A stretch of 28,208 nt of DNA from positions 1 through 28,208 of IMG/VR virus record IMGVR_UViG_3300000176_000040. One strand, written 5' to 3'. Under the pieces are notes generated by a model. It did no database searches and was not told the origin of the DNA. It worked only from the letters and a program-made list of their open reading frames with translations. Position 1 is the first letter of the stretch. Each line of letters begins with the position of its first letter. This stretch comes from a virus. Both the position numbers and the translations under genes were made by a program. Shown here one piece after another: positions 13,412 through 19,962 of the stretch.

Positions 13412-14877
13412 ACATAGTCTTCATGGGCGGAGAAGTACCCAGTCATAGAACTCTCCTTACTTCTGTAGGGGCTAAACACATAAGCATCAACTACTGGCGT
13501 CTAGTCAAGCGTGGCTTGCCAAAGACCAAAGACTATATTCTGGCTGATCGCTTCCCAGATGATGTAAAGATCTATCTGGACGGTGGCGGCCATAACGTCA
13601 ACGACCTGAACATGACGGAGCGAGAGCTAGAGGACTATGCGGCTGATTACCAGGACTTCCTGGCTATCAATGCCGATAGGATCACTATGGCTACCGAGTT
13701 GGATGCCAAAGCTCTTGGATCTACCTGGATCAACTACCAGAGGAAAACCTTTGGCGAGGAGTTCGGGCTAGACAAGTATGCTGTGGTATGGCACCAGGAA
13801 ACGGGCCACAATGGCCTCTACGCCTTGGCATCCCAGTATCCCAACGTCGCACTGCTTGGAGAGTCCTTAGAGGACGACACCAGCCTGTCAGCACGTTCTA
13901 GGGCATTTCTGGCTCAGTTCCCAGATCTAGAATTTCACGGGGTTGCCTGTGCTAAACCAGATAATCTACGACAAGTCCCGTTGGCAACCGCCAGCACTCT
14001 CTCATGGCTTAGCCCAATGATGAGAGGTGAGACTATTGTCTGGGACGGCACTAGACTTGTCCGGTATCAGAAGAAGCAGAAAGACCAAGCTCGTCCTCGC
14101 TACAAGGCGATCATCGAGAAGGCCGGACTCGACTTCGATAAGATTATGAATGATGATAGTAACGAGGTAACCCGCCTCGCTATTTGGTCCTACCTGCAGT
14201 TGGAGAAGTCCTTGAATAGTAAGAAGTTATCTGATAACAGTGGTGCAATGGATGATCCAGGTTTAGCGGAAACCAGGGGTGTGGAACCTGATAACAGGGG
14301 GGTTGAGGTGCGGAAAGAATTCACGCCTAGAGACCCAAATGAGACCATGACGCTGCCTGTTTTTGGCGTTTCAAACAAGACCATCATGGAAAAAGATGAC
14401 CTAGGAAGGGATGTAATCAGTGATGTACCGGTCCTTAAAAGTACGACCTCATCGTTCAGGCAATGCAATACTTGCTTCGTTGCGGCGAATTGTCCGGCGT
14501 TCAAACCTAACAACAGTTGTGCGTTTAACCTCCCAGTCGAAGTAAAGACTAAAGAACAGCTGAAGGGTTTGCTCAACGCAGTTATCGAAATGCAGGGCGC
14601 TAGGGTTGCTTTTGCACGTTTTGCTGAAGAATTGAACGGTGGATACCCAGATCCTAACACCGGTCAGGAAATTGACCGCCTATTTAAATTGGTAAGCGAA
14701 GTCAAGAAGTTAGAGGAAAACAAGGAGTTCATCCAGATCACAGCTCAGCGGCAATCCTCAGGTGGTATGCTTTCCGCTCTCTTCGGAGACCGGGCAAATA
14801 CACTGCGGGAGATCCCCAACGGTGGGCTCAATGAGAGTGAAGTCAGCAAGATCATAGATGACAATCTAAATAAGTAA
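13408..14877 (+). CDS. Large conserved protein with four-Cys cluster, unknown function
   Basis: A 489-residue protein that begins in an ATGA overlap. The N-terminal 230 residues look like an alpha/beta barrel-type enzyme: IYLDGGGHN (56-63), ADRITMATELDA, YAVVWHQETG, VALLGESLE and ACAKPDNLRQVPLATASTLSW. The layout is vaguely like a tRNA-guanine transglycosylase barrel but the usual catalytic motif is not seen. A flexible middle leads to Cys353-x2-Cys356-x5-Cys362-x8-Cys371, likely binding zinc or an iron-sulfur cluster, then a helical tail. I recall related proteins in actinophages without a firm function. It lies between the HAD-like protein and the ribonucleotide reductase. Confidence 0.72.
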   Translation: MNIVFMGGEVPSHRTLLTSVGAKHISINYWRLVKRGLPKTKDYILADRFPDDVKIYLDGGGHNVNDLNMTERELEDYAADYQDFLAINADRITMATELDAKALGSTWINYQRKTFGEEFGLDKYAVVWHQETGHNGLYALASQYPNVALLGESLEDDTSLSARSRAFLAQFPDLEFHGVACAKPDNLRQVPLATASTLSWLSPMMRGETIVWDGTRLVRYQKKQKDQARPRYKAIIEKAGLDFDKIMNDDSNEVTRLAIWSYLQLEKSLNSKKLSDNSGAMDDPGLAETRGVEPDNRGVEVRKEFTPRDPNETMTLPVFGVSNKTIMEKDDLGRDVISDVPVLKSTTSSFRQCNTCFVAANCPAFKPNNSCAFNLPVEVKTKEQLKGLLNAVIEMQGARVAFARFAEELNGGYPDPNTGQEIDRLFKLVSEVKKLEENKEFIQITAQRQSSGGMLSALFGDRANTLREIPNGGLNESEVSKIIDDNLNK

Positions 14878-14917
14878 TACCTGATAACAAGCCAAAAACT
14901 ATAGAAATGGGTGATGT

Positions 14918-16948
14918 GTGTTTTCGTTTAAACTCGCAGAAGATTTTGTAACTCCGTACCGGTCAAAGAAGGTCCCGTGGGGTTATCAGGATGCTGCTGG
15001 CAACTCTCTTGGGGAAATTACTTTCTTGCGTACCTACTCTCGTCTTAAAGAGGACGGTACCAAAGAGACTTGGACAGATGTATGTGAGCGTGTCATCAAC
15101 GGCATGTACTCTCTCCAAAAAGACCATGCCAAGCAGAACCGCCTGCCTTGGTCTGATATCAAGGCTGCTACTTCAGCCAAAGAAGCTTTCGACCGACTAT
15201 TTAACCTGAAGTGGACCCCACCTGGCCGAGGCCTATGGATGATGGGAACTCCTCAGGTTAATGAACAGAAAAACTCTGCAGCGTTGCAGAACTGCAGCTT
15301 TGTATCTACAAATGCTATGACTAAGAACGATCCGGCTAAGCCTTTCTCTTTCTTGATGGAGGCATCAATGCTGGGCGTAGGCGTAGGATTCGATGACAAG
15401 GGTGCAGACAAGGACTTCACTATCTATGCACCTACAGAAGGAGACACCTATGTCATCCCCGACACCAGAGAAGGCTGGTACGAATCTACGGCTGCCCTCA
15501 TCAATAGCCACCTTAAGCCAGATACGAAGAAGCCTATATTTGACTACTCGGCAATCCGACCATACGGAACTCCAATCAAGACCTTCGGAGGTACTGCGGC
15601 TGGACCCGATCCGCTCATCAAACTCCACGACCAACTAGCTAAGATCTTTGATAACAGAGCTGGCCAAAAGCTGACTCGCCGTGACATCGCAGACATCGGT
15701 AACCTAATCGGCGTGTGTGTAGTCTCCGGTAACGTCCGCCGCTCAGCTGAGCTCCTAATTGGCCGTTTGGATGACGAAGAGTTTATTAATCTTAAGAACG
15801 CCGAGATGTTCCCAGAGCGTAACTCCTATGATCCCGCCAATCCTGGTTGGGGTTGGATGTCCAACAACTCCGTTGAGGTAGAGGTTGGCCAAGACCTATC
15901 AAAGATCATTGAAGGTATTGCCCGCAATGGTGAGCCTGGCGTGATCTGGATGGACACCACCCGTAAGTACGGGCGTCTAGCTGATCCGATCAACAACAAG
16001 GACTGGAGAGCGGCCGGGTACAACCCATGTGCTGAACAATCATTGGAATCAATGGAGTGCTGTACATTGGTAGAGACCTACATTGGGCGCCACGACAGCC
16101 TGGAAGATTTTAAGCGCACGCTCAAGTTCGCCTATCTCTATGCCAAGACTGTAACTCTCATCCCTACCCACTGGGAAGAGACAAACGCCATCATGCAGCG
16201 CAACCGCCGCATCGGTACTTCAATCTCCGGTATCGCAAACTTTGCAGATACGAAGGGTCTTCCCTTGCTTCGTACCTGGATGGACGACGGCTATGCAGTC
16301 ATCCAAGGCTATGATAAGAGTTACTCCGAATGGCTTGGTATCCGTGAGTCAATCAAGATGACCACAGTAAAGCCATCCGGCACAGTCTCAATCCTAGCGG
16401 GAGAATCCCCAGGAGTTCACTGGACTCCAGGCGGTAAGTTCTTTATGCGCACAATTAGGTTCTCTAATAGCGACCCTATGCTCCCATTGTTCAAGATGGC
16501 TAACTACAAGGTTGAGCCATCAGCTTCAGATCCGGACGGAACATCTGTTGTATACTTCCCAGTGAAGTCAGATGCTATGCGTTCTGAGAAGGAAGTCTCT
16601 ATCTATGAGAAGATGGCAATCGCTGCCACTGCTCAGAGGTACTGGTCAGATAACTCTGTTTCTGTTACCGTATCGTTTGACCCAAAGACCGAGTCTGATG
16701 CAATCGGAACCGTATTGCATATGTATGATGGTCAACTAAAGACCGTATCGTTCCTTGCAATGGATGATACGCTATATCCTCAGATGCCTTACACCCAGAG
16801 TAATGCTGAAGAGTACGAAGAAGCCCGCATGACCCACTTCCCAATTGATTTGAGCGGTGTGTATGCAGGCATGGCATTTGATGCAATCGGTGAGGCCTAT
16901 TGCACTACAGATGCGTGTGAAGTAAAACTAATCAAAGATAACGCCTAA
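14918..16948 (+). CDS. nrdJ: Adenosylcobalamin-dependent (class II) ribonucleoside-triphosphate reductase
   Basis: A 676-residue monomeric class II enzyme, against 739 in Lactobacillus leichmannii. It reduces ribonucleotides to deoxyribonucleotides using coenzyme B12 and needs no second subunit or oxygen. Every key residue is visible: Cys126 (ALQNCSF) pairs with Cys382 as the active-site disulfide, Cys371 in NPCAE carries the thiyl radical with Glu373, and Cys662/Cys667 at the C-terminus shuttle electrons with the same five-residue spacing as the reference enzyme. KPSGTVSILAGESPGVHW (485-502) is also conserved. GTG 14918 is forced, because an in-frame stop lies just upstream. The enzyme would supply dNTPs for phage replication. 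Confidence 0.93.
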   Translation: MFSFKLAEDFVTPYRSKKVPWGYQDAAGNSLGEITFLRTYSRLKEDGTKETWTDVCERVINGMYSLQKDHAKQNRLPWSDIKAATSAKEAFDRLFNLKWTPPGRGLWMMGTPQVNEQKNSAALQNCSFVSTNAMTKNDPAKPFSFLMEASMLGVGVGFDDKGADKDFTIYAPTEGDTYVIPDTREGWYESTAALINSHLKPDTKKPIFDYSAIRPYGTPIKTFGGTAAGPDPLIKLHDQLAKIFDNRAGQKLTRRDIADIGNLIGVCVVSGNVRRSAELLIGRLDDEEFINLKNAEMFPERNSYDPANPGWGWMSNNSVEVEVGQDLSKIIEGIARNGEPGVIWMDTTRKYGRLADPINNKDWRAAGYNPCAEQSLESMECCTLVETYIGRHDSLEDFKRTLKFAYLYAKTVTLIPTHWEETNAIMQRNRRIGTSISGIANFADTKGLPLLRTWMDDGYAVIQGYDKSYSEWLGIRESIKMTTVKPSGTVSILAGESPGVHWTPGGKFFMRTIRFSNSDPMLPLFKMANYKVEPSASDPDGTSVVYFPVKSDAMRSEKEVSIYEKMAIAATAQRYWSDNSVSVTVSFDPKTESDAIGTVLHMYDGQLKTVSFLAMDDTLYPQMPYTQSNAEEYEEARMTHFPIDLSGVYAGMAFDAIGEAYCTTDACEVKLIKDNA

Positions 16949-16956
16949 GGAGAAAC

Positions 16957-17091
16957 ATGTCAGACGAGATTAACCCAGACCTATACGACGAAGACTTCGA
17001 AGATGACTTCGAAGATGGTTTTGATGACTTCGACTTCGATGAGGATGACCTTGACGAGTTAGAAAACGACATTACTGACCCTATCGAGTAG
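16957..17091 (+). CDS. Extremely acidic 44-aa protein
   Basis: AAGGAG lies six bases before the ATG, nine bases after the reductase stop. Of 44 residues, 24 are Asp or Glu and none is Lys, Arg or His. Phe recurs through the acidic run (EDFEDDFEDGFDDFDFDED). This is the composition of DNA-mimic or histone-like-protein-binding peptides, or of an acidic partner for the lysine-rich proteins elsewhere in the window. It is the last rightward gene and precedes the convergent terminator. Function is inferred only from charge. Confidence 0.65.
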   Translation: MSDEINPDLYDEDFEDDFEDGFDDFDFDEDDLDELENDITDPIE

Positions 17092-17102
17092 GCCAAAAAA
17101 GG

Positions 17103-17115
17103 CCAACACAAACAT
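17103..17115 (+). repeat. Dispersed motif, rightward copy
   Basis: CCAACACAAACAT lies one base before the convergent terminator. It is the only copy seen on the + strand, so its orientation matches transcription of the left arm. Confidence 0.75.
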
Positions 17116-17151
17116 AAAGCCCCCGACTCAATTAAGAGCCGGGGGCTTTTT
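17116..17151. terminator. Bidirectional intrinsic terminator between convergent arms
   Basis: AAAGCCCCCG and CGGGGGCTTT pair perfectly, extended by CTC/GAG inside around AATTAA with one A/C mismatch between the two stems. A T-run follows rightward and a T-rich run follows leftward (CTTTATGTTTG). It stops both the reductase-side and the leftward transcript. Confidence 0.9.
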
Positions 17152-17160
17152 GGTTATCTA

Positions 17161-17370
17161 TTAGTCAGCTATGTGCTTACCTGAGTTATCGGTTAGCTCA
17201 TAGTATGTGCTGTCTGATACCTCTGTATCCTCATAGCCATCAATTTGATCGGGGTATGTCGTACCCTCGACTAGGCCGGTATATATTTCTATTGCGTGGT
17301 CCTTATCTTCAGCATCAAAGATAAATGTACCTTGGCGGGTTGTATCAAACTGTACACGGAACTTAGGCAC
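17161..17370 (-). CDS. Small DpnD/PcfM-like protein (69 aa)
   Basis: GTG start after GGAGAAACAA, overlapping the stop of the upstream gene. The product begins MPKFRVQFDTTRQGTFIF, then DAEDKDHAIEIYTGL, the strand-strand-helix pattern of DpnD/PcfM-type small phage proteins (K-x-R/K-V ... V-x-A-x-x-x-x-A-I). The same pattern recurs in the protein at 18296. Role unknown. Last gene of the leftward arm. Confidence 0.65.
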   Translation of the reverse strand: MPKFRVQFDTTRQGTFIFDAEDKDHAIEIYTGLVEGTTYPDQIDGYEDTEVSDSTYYELTDNSGKHIAD

Positions 17371-17494
17371 TTGTTTCTCCTTTGTATTGGCACTCGCATT
17401 GTTCTACATCAAAGTCGTCATCTGATTCCCAGTAAACGACCCCCGTACCATGACACATATTGCAGGTACGGGGTAGTACAGTCTCCATGTCCAT
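17363..17494 (-). CDS. DnaJ-type zinc-knuckle small protein (43 aa)
   Basis: It starts one base inside the stop of the upstream gene (TGATG) and runs 8 bases into the next gene. CNMCHGTG near the N-terminus matches the CxxCxGxG knuckle of DnaJ-type zinc domains, and CEC lies near the C-terminus, giving four cysteines. An acidic SDDDFD segment sits between. It is called from coupling, cysteine pattern and lack of another solution for this interval. Confidence 0.65.
   Translation of the reverse strand: MDMETVLPRTCNMCHGTGVVYWESDDDFDVEQCECQYKGETSA
17378..17390 (-). repeat. Dispersed motif, variant copy
   Basis: CCAATACAAAGGA on the - strand matches the repeat only in its CCAAxACAAA part, with the G-to-A variant inside the codons of the 43-aa zinc protein (third reading frame, CQYK). 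This is the weakest copy and may be chance. Confidence 0.3.
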
Positions 17495-17769
17495 CATGCA
17501 TCAGCCTTCCATGTTAGCTCACCTGATAGATGGGTTGGCTTACCTAGGTCATTTGTGGCCCCAACTACCATCTTGATTGACTTGCGTGGTGTGTTCTCAA
17601 TAATCCACTGCTTCAAGAAACGCTTTGCAGCAGATGGGTTGGCCCATGCAGAATGTGTAGGCCTATCAGATAGATGACTCTCAGTGATGGTGAGAAGCCA
17701 TGCCCCACCCTTCTCTACTGACAAGTTCTTGGTTAGTGTTGCCTTTAGTGTTTTAGTTACCTTGGCCAT
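17494..17769 (-). CDS. Hypothetical protein, 91 aa
   Basis: AAGGAGGG lies a few bases before the ATG. The protein is basic at its N-terminus (MAKVTKTLKATLTKNLS), then has GGAWLLTITESHLSDRPTH and a helix with AAKRFLKQWIIE. It looks like a compact alpha/beta domain. No catalytic motif or family was recognised. It is adjacent to a HicA-like gene but does not resemble HicB. Confidence 0.65.
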   Translation of the reverse strand: MAKVTKTLKATLTKNLSVEKGGAWLLTITESHLSDRPTHSAWANPSAAKRFLKQWIIENTPRKSIKMVVGATNDLGKPTHLSGELTWKADA

Positions 17770-17779
17770 GAGGCCCTCC

Positions 17780-18016
17780 TTATAGTTTTATTTGTTGATT
17801 GAATCCGACCATCTTCAGGTCCCTTAGTATGTTCTTACCAGCTCTGGGGTCGCCCAGAGATTGCGGTCCAAAGAAGACTACTTTCTTAGTCCCTGGATTG
17901 ACTACCTTTACATGGTGTTTGCCGTTGGTCATGCTGACCTCTAATCCGGCTGTCTCTAAGGCGTCTACCAGTTTCTTTATCTCCTTGGTTTTGATTGTAA
18001 ACTGTGCAAATTGCAT
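17780..18016 (-). CDS. HicA-like (YcfA-type) dsRNA-binding-fold protein
   Basis: A 78-residue protein with the HicA layout: KEIKKLVDALETAGLEVSM, then NGKHHVKVVNPGTKKVV with the candidate catalytic His pair, and ILRDLKMVG at the end. HicA toxins are mRNA endonucleases with a dsRBD-like fold. No HicB antitoxin is next to it, so it may act as a regulator or a phage-encoded host-takeover nuclease. I chose ATG 18016 because GGAGGG precedes it; longer forms would overlap the upstream gene. The segment FFGPQSLGDPRAGKN is an extra loop. Confidence 0.65.
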   Translation of the reverse strand: MQFAQFTIKTKEIKKLVDALETAGLEVSMTNGKHHVKVVNPGTKKVVFFGPQSLGDPRAGKNILRDLKMVGFNQQIKL

Positions 18017-18023
18017 TACATGC

Positions 18024-18251
18024 TCACCCTCCCTTTTTATTAGTAATGATTTGTATGCTTTCGATATATCCCTGCTCACCTGGCCTATTTAGATCCGACT
18101 CGTTAGCGATCTTCCACTCCTCTAGGTTTCTATCCCAGAATCTTAGAGACCACTCTTGATTGTTACGGTCATGCTGGTCGTCTACACGCCATTTCTTTAG
18201 TTTAACCCTAAAGGTAAGGCGCAGGTCATATAGGTCACTGTCATCGCTCAT
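18024..18251 (-). CDS. Hypothetical protein, 75 aa
   Basis: AGAAGGGAAG lies upstream of the ATG, about 14 bases from the predicted transcript start of the promoter at 18271. The product is polar and strand-rich: LRLTFRVKLKKWRVDD, EWSLRFWDRNLEEWKIA, then YIESIQIITNKKGG. Repeated W/R residues suggest a beta-sheet protein. It is the first gene of a five-gene leftward unit ending at the convergent terminator. Confidence 0.65.
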   Translation of the reverse strand: MSDDSDLYDLRLTFRVKLKKWRVDDQHDRNNQEWSLRFWDRNLEEWKIANESDLNRPGEQGYIESIQIITNKKGG

Positions 18252-18270
18252 TTACTTCCCTTCTGTATAT

Positions 18271-18299
18271 AGTATAACTGGGTTGTTTGTGTTGGTCAA
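18271..18299 (-). promoter_or_regulatory. Leftward promoter TTGACC-N17-TATACT with repeat in its spacer
   Basis: On the - strand, TTGACC (18294-18299) and TATACT (18271-18276) are 17 bases apart, close to consensus. The spacer consists largely of the dispersed motif, and the -35 box overlaps the stop of the upstream gene. A protein bound to the motif would sit directly between the two boxes. Confidence 0.75.
18283..18295 (-). repeat. Dispersed motif inside a promoter spacer
   Basis: CCAACACAAACAA on the - strand, lying between the -35 and -10 boxes of the promoter at 18271-18299. Confidence 0.85.
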
Positions 18300-18472
18300 A
18301 CTTCCTCGATGTCACCGGTCTCGATCCAACCGGCCATCTCATCCACAACCCATCCGTTGAAGCCTTCGCTGATGTGCTCCTCGGCTATGTCTCTGGCATC
18401 ACTTTGGCTGTCTGCTTCCACCCAAAGATCACTGATAATGTGCTCATGGATAGTTACTCTGTATTTAGTCAC
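18296..18472 (-). CDS. Small DpnD/PcfM-like protein (58 aa)
   Basis: I chose GTG 18472 because GGGAG precedes it and it overlaps the upstream stop; longer in-frame ATG starts at 18511 and 18490 lack ribosome-binding sites. The product (KYRVTIHEHIISDLWVEA, then DSQSDARDIAEEHI) has the same strand-strand-helix plan as the protein at 17161. The acidic C-terminus ends over the promoter -35 box. Function unknown. Confidence 0.6.
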   Translation of the reverse strand: MTKYRVTIHEHIISDLWVEADSQSDARDIAEEHISEGFNGWVVDEMAGWIETGDIEEV

Positions 18473-18605
18473 GTAGCTCCCAATCTTCATAGGTTGATTT
18501 AACTGCGTCATCTAGGTCAGCTATGAGCATTTCAATCTCATCCCCTGTCCAGTCTTCTACCATATCTGCTGTTATTGCTGCTTGCCATATGATTTTGTCT
18601 GACAT
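18465..18605 (-). CDS. Small acidic protein (46 aa)
   Basis: The ATG overlaps the upstream TAA (TAATG) and follows GAGGAAG. The product begins MSDKIIWQAAITADMVEDW and continues with TGDEIEMLIADLDDAVK and a charged end. It is helical and acidic, with no cysteines. Clear ribosome-binding site and coupling at both ends support it as a real gene of unknown role. Confidence 0.65.
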   Translation of the reverse strand: MSDKIIWQAAITADMVEDWTGDEIEMLIADLDDAVKSTYEDWELRD

Positions 18606-19060
18606 TAGTTGTCTTCCTCTCTGATTGGTTCTTCATTGCATTCCGCCATTACTTTGGCGTCCAGATCTTGACGCATTTGGGCAAACATTTCTGGTGCCCA
18701 ACCTGCATCAAAAATCCTGGTGATTAGCTTAGCCAATGGGTAGTTATTATTAACCGCATTGACATAGTCAATCATTAACAGAGCCTTGTCTGAATTGCCA
18801 CGCTCATACTCAAACACGGCATTGATTGTGATGAACGGCACACTATCCAATGCTGTGGTGTGCACGGCCATATAACGTACAAAGTCAATAGACTCTTCAA
18901 GGGTAAACCTATTAGGCATACCCAAGACCCAGTCCCTGACTGCGAGGTCATTGTTAACTGCGTAAATGACCTTCTCAAGCCTGTCATCTTGCAGAGGGAT
19001 AACATTGTTGATGCTCTCCTCAATCAAGGTGATTGCTTCTTTGCGGGTTGTAGTTATCAT
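18605..19060 (-). CDS. DUF4192-like protein
   Basis: A 151-residue protein resembling the C-terminal part of DUF4192, an actinobacterial family of unknown function: AVHTTALDSVPFITINAV, then GNSDKALLMIDYVNAVN, YPLAKLITRIFDAGWAPEMF. The first 55 residues are helical. A second, more diverged copy of the theme is at 23959. It overlaps the gene upstream by 4 bases and is followed by the 46-aa acidic protein. Confidence 0.6.
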   Translation of the reverse strand: MITTTRKEAITLIEESINNVIPLQDDRLEKVIYAVNNDLAVRDWVLGMPNRFTLEESIDFVRYMAVHTTALDSVPFITINAVFEYERGNSDKALLMIDYVNAVNNNYPLAKLITRIFDAGWAPEMFAQMRQDLDAKVMAECNEEPIREEDN

Positions 19061-19509
19061 TCTTTCTCCTTTTTAGTTGTTCGGAACGTACCTTCCGGGG
19101 TTGGCCATTGGTATGGCATGTCGTCAGCTACATCAAAGTCGTAATGCTCTGGAAGCTTACGCTTGAGGTTAGACTGATGACTCTCATGAAAAGTGCTGGC
19201 CCCAAGCCACCAAGGCTTCTTGATTGGCTTTAGGTTGTACTGCTTCATGAGTTCGATCACTTGCTGCTTGGTATTGTCTACATAGCCACGCTTAGTCCAC
19301 TCATTACAGATTGTTATGGTGTATTTGGCTAGTAGACCTTCATGCCCCCGCCACATTACAGCGGCCGGATGATTGCGCCATCCCACAGTTAGACCCAGGT
19401 TAGCCCTCAGAATCTGCAACGCCTCTACACGTTGCTTGCCGAGTCTCCTATCGTCTAGAGATTGCGCCACTTGCTTGAAGTCTGCATATGGCAGGAATGT
19501 ATTTACCAT
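19057..19509 (-). CDS. MSMEG_6572-like / pyrimidine-dimer-glycosylase-type protein
   Basis: A 150-residue protein with the signature of a mycobacterial and phage family linked to PF03013-type pyrimidine dimer DNA glycosylases: VNTFLPYADFKQVAQSLD, DRRLGKQRVEALQIL, HPAAVMWRGHE, CNEW, then WLGASTFHESHQSNLKRK. The family is thought to act in DNA repair, but direct activity for this subgroup is not something I can vouch for. ATG 19509 is chosen because GGGAGAACG precedes it; a start at 19548 lies within the upstream zinc-protein gene. Confidence 0.75.
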   Translation of the reverse strand: MVNTFLPYADFKQVAQSLDDRRLGKQRVEALQILRANLGLTVGWRNHPAAVMWRGHEGLLAKYTITICNEWTKRGYVDNTKQQVIELMKQYNLKPIKKPWWLGASTFHESHQSNLKRKLPEHYDFDVADDMPYQWPTPEGTFRTTKKEKE

Positions 19510-19622
19510 CGTTCTCCCGTGTCTTCTCCGAAGTAACAGTCCCAGCACGTTGCTGTCTGACTGTGAACTACGTACGAGTCGTCTTGGCCCAATACGTTCT
19601 TACATAGGTTGCATTTGATCAT
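19503..19622 (-). CDS. Zinc-ribbon small protein (39 aa)
   Basis: GGAGGACTA precedes the ATG, which overlaps the upstream stop (TAATG). CNLC (residues 4-7) and CWDC (26-29) give two knuckles of a zinc ribbon, with a VVH turn between. The end overlaps the next start by 7 bases. Strong ribosome-binding site and coupling support expression. Confidence 0.68.
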   Translation of the reverse strand: MIKCNLCKNVLGQDDSYVVHSQTATCWDCYFGEDTGERW

Positions 19623-19774
19623 TAGTCCTCCAACAGCATAGGGATAAGATCTTCAGCCCCATGCTTGACTAGTAGGTTGCGTACGATGGCTTTGTTTGTG
19701 TTGAGCAGGTCAAGTTCTCTCTGCCTCAACATCTCACTGAGCCATGCTGCCGGATCTTCTTGACGAGTGGTCAT
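19622..19774 (-). CDS. Small helical protein (50 aa) containing the dispersed motif
   Basis: It starts in an ATGA overlap. The product is helical: DPAAWLSEMLRQRELDLLNT, then NKAIVRNLLVKHGAEDLIP. The LNTNK codons are exactly the dispersed motif (frame AAC-ACA-AAC). No ribosome-binding site is obvious, so translation probably depends on coupling. Function unknown. Confidence 0.6.
   Translation of the reverse strand: MTTRQEDPAAWLSEMLRQRELDLLNTNKAIVRNLLVKHGAEDLIPMLLED
19692..19704 (-). repeat. Dispersed motif in coding sequence (LNTNK frame)
   Basis: TCAACACAAACAA on the - strand, within codons of the 50-aa protein. Confidence 0.8.
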
Positions 19775-19962
19775 GCTAATGATGCCAACATGATGCCATT
19801 ATCTTGAGCCCACTCGTGTGCTGGAGTGATAGCTTCGATAGACAGGTTAGCCCCACCATCTGCTACCTCGTCTGAGATATGAAGCAGAAACATCTGTGCT
19901 GATTCATAGTCATTGAATACCTCGATTAAGGTTTCCGTCAAACTGTCATATATTGTGTACAT
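19771..19962 (-). CDS. Hypothetical protein, 63 aa
   Basis: It overlaps the VWA gene stop by one base at 19962. The product begins MYTIYDSLTETLIEVFNDYE and has an acidic helical middle, with AHEWAQDNGIMLASLA at the end. It has no cysteines or membrane segment. Its tight coupling to the VWA gene suggests co-expression. Confidence 0.6.
   Translation of the reverse strand: MYTIYDSLTETLIEVFNDYESAQMFLLHISDEVADGGANLSIEAITPAHEWAQDNGIMLASLA

Noticed and set aside
14190-14660. 156-codon - strand frame inside the 489-aa gene
   Set aside because: It is antisense to a protein with a clear cysteine cluster and coupled start; no promoter or ribosome-binding site supports it.
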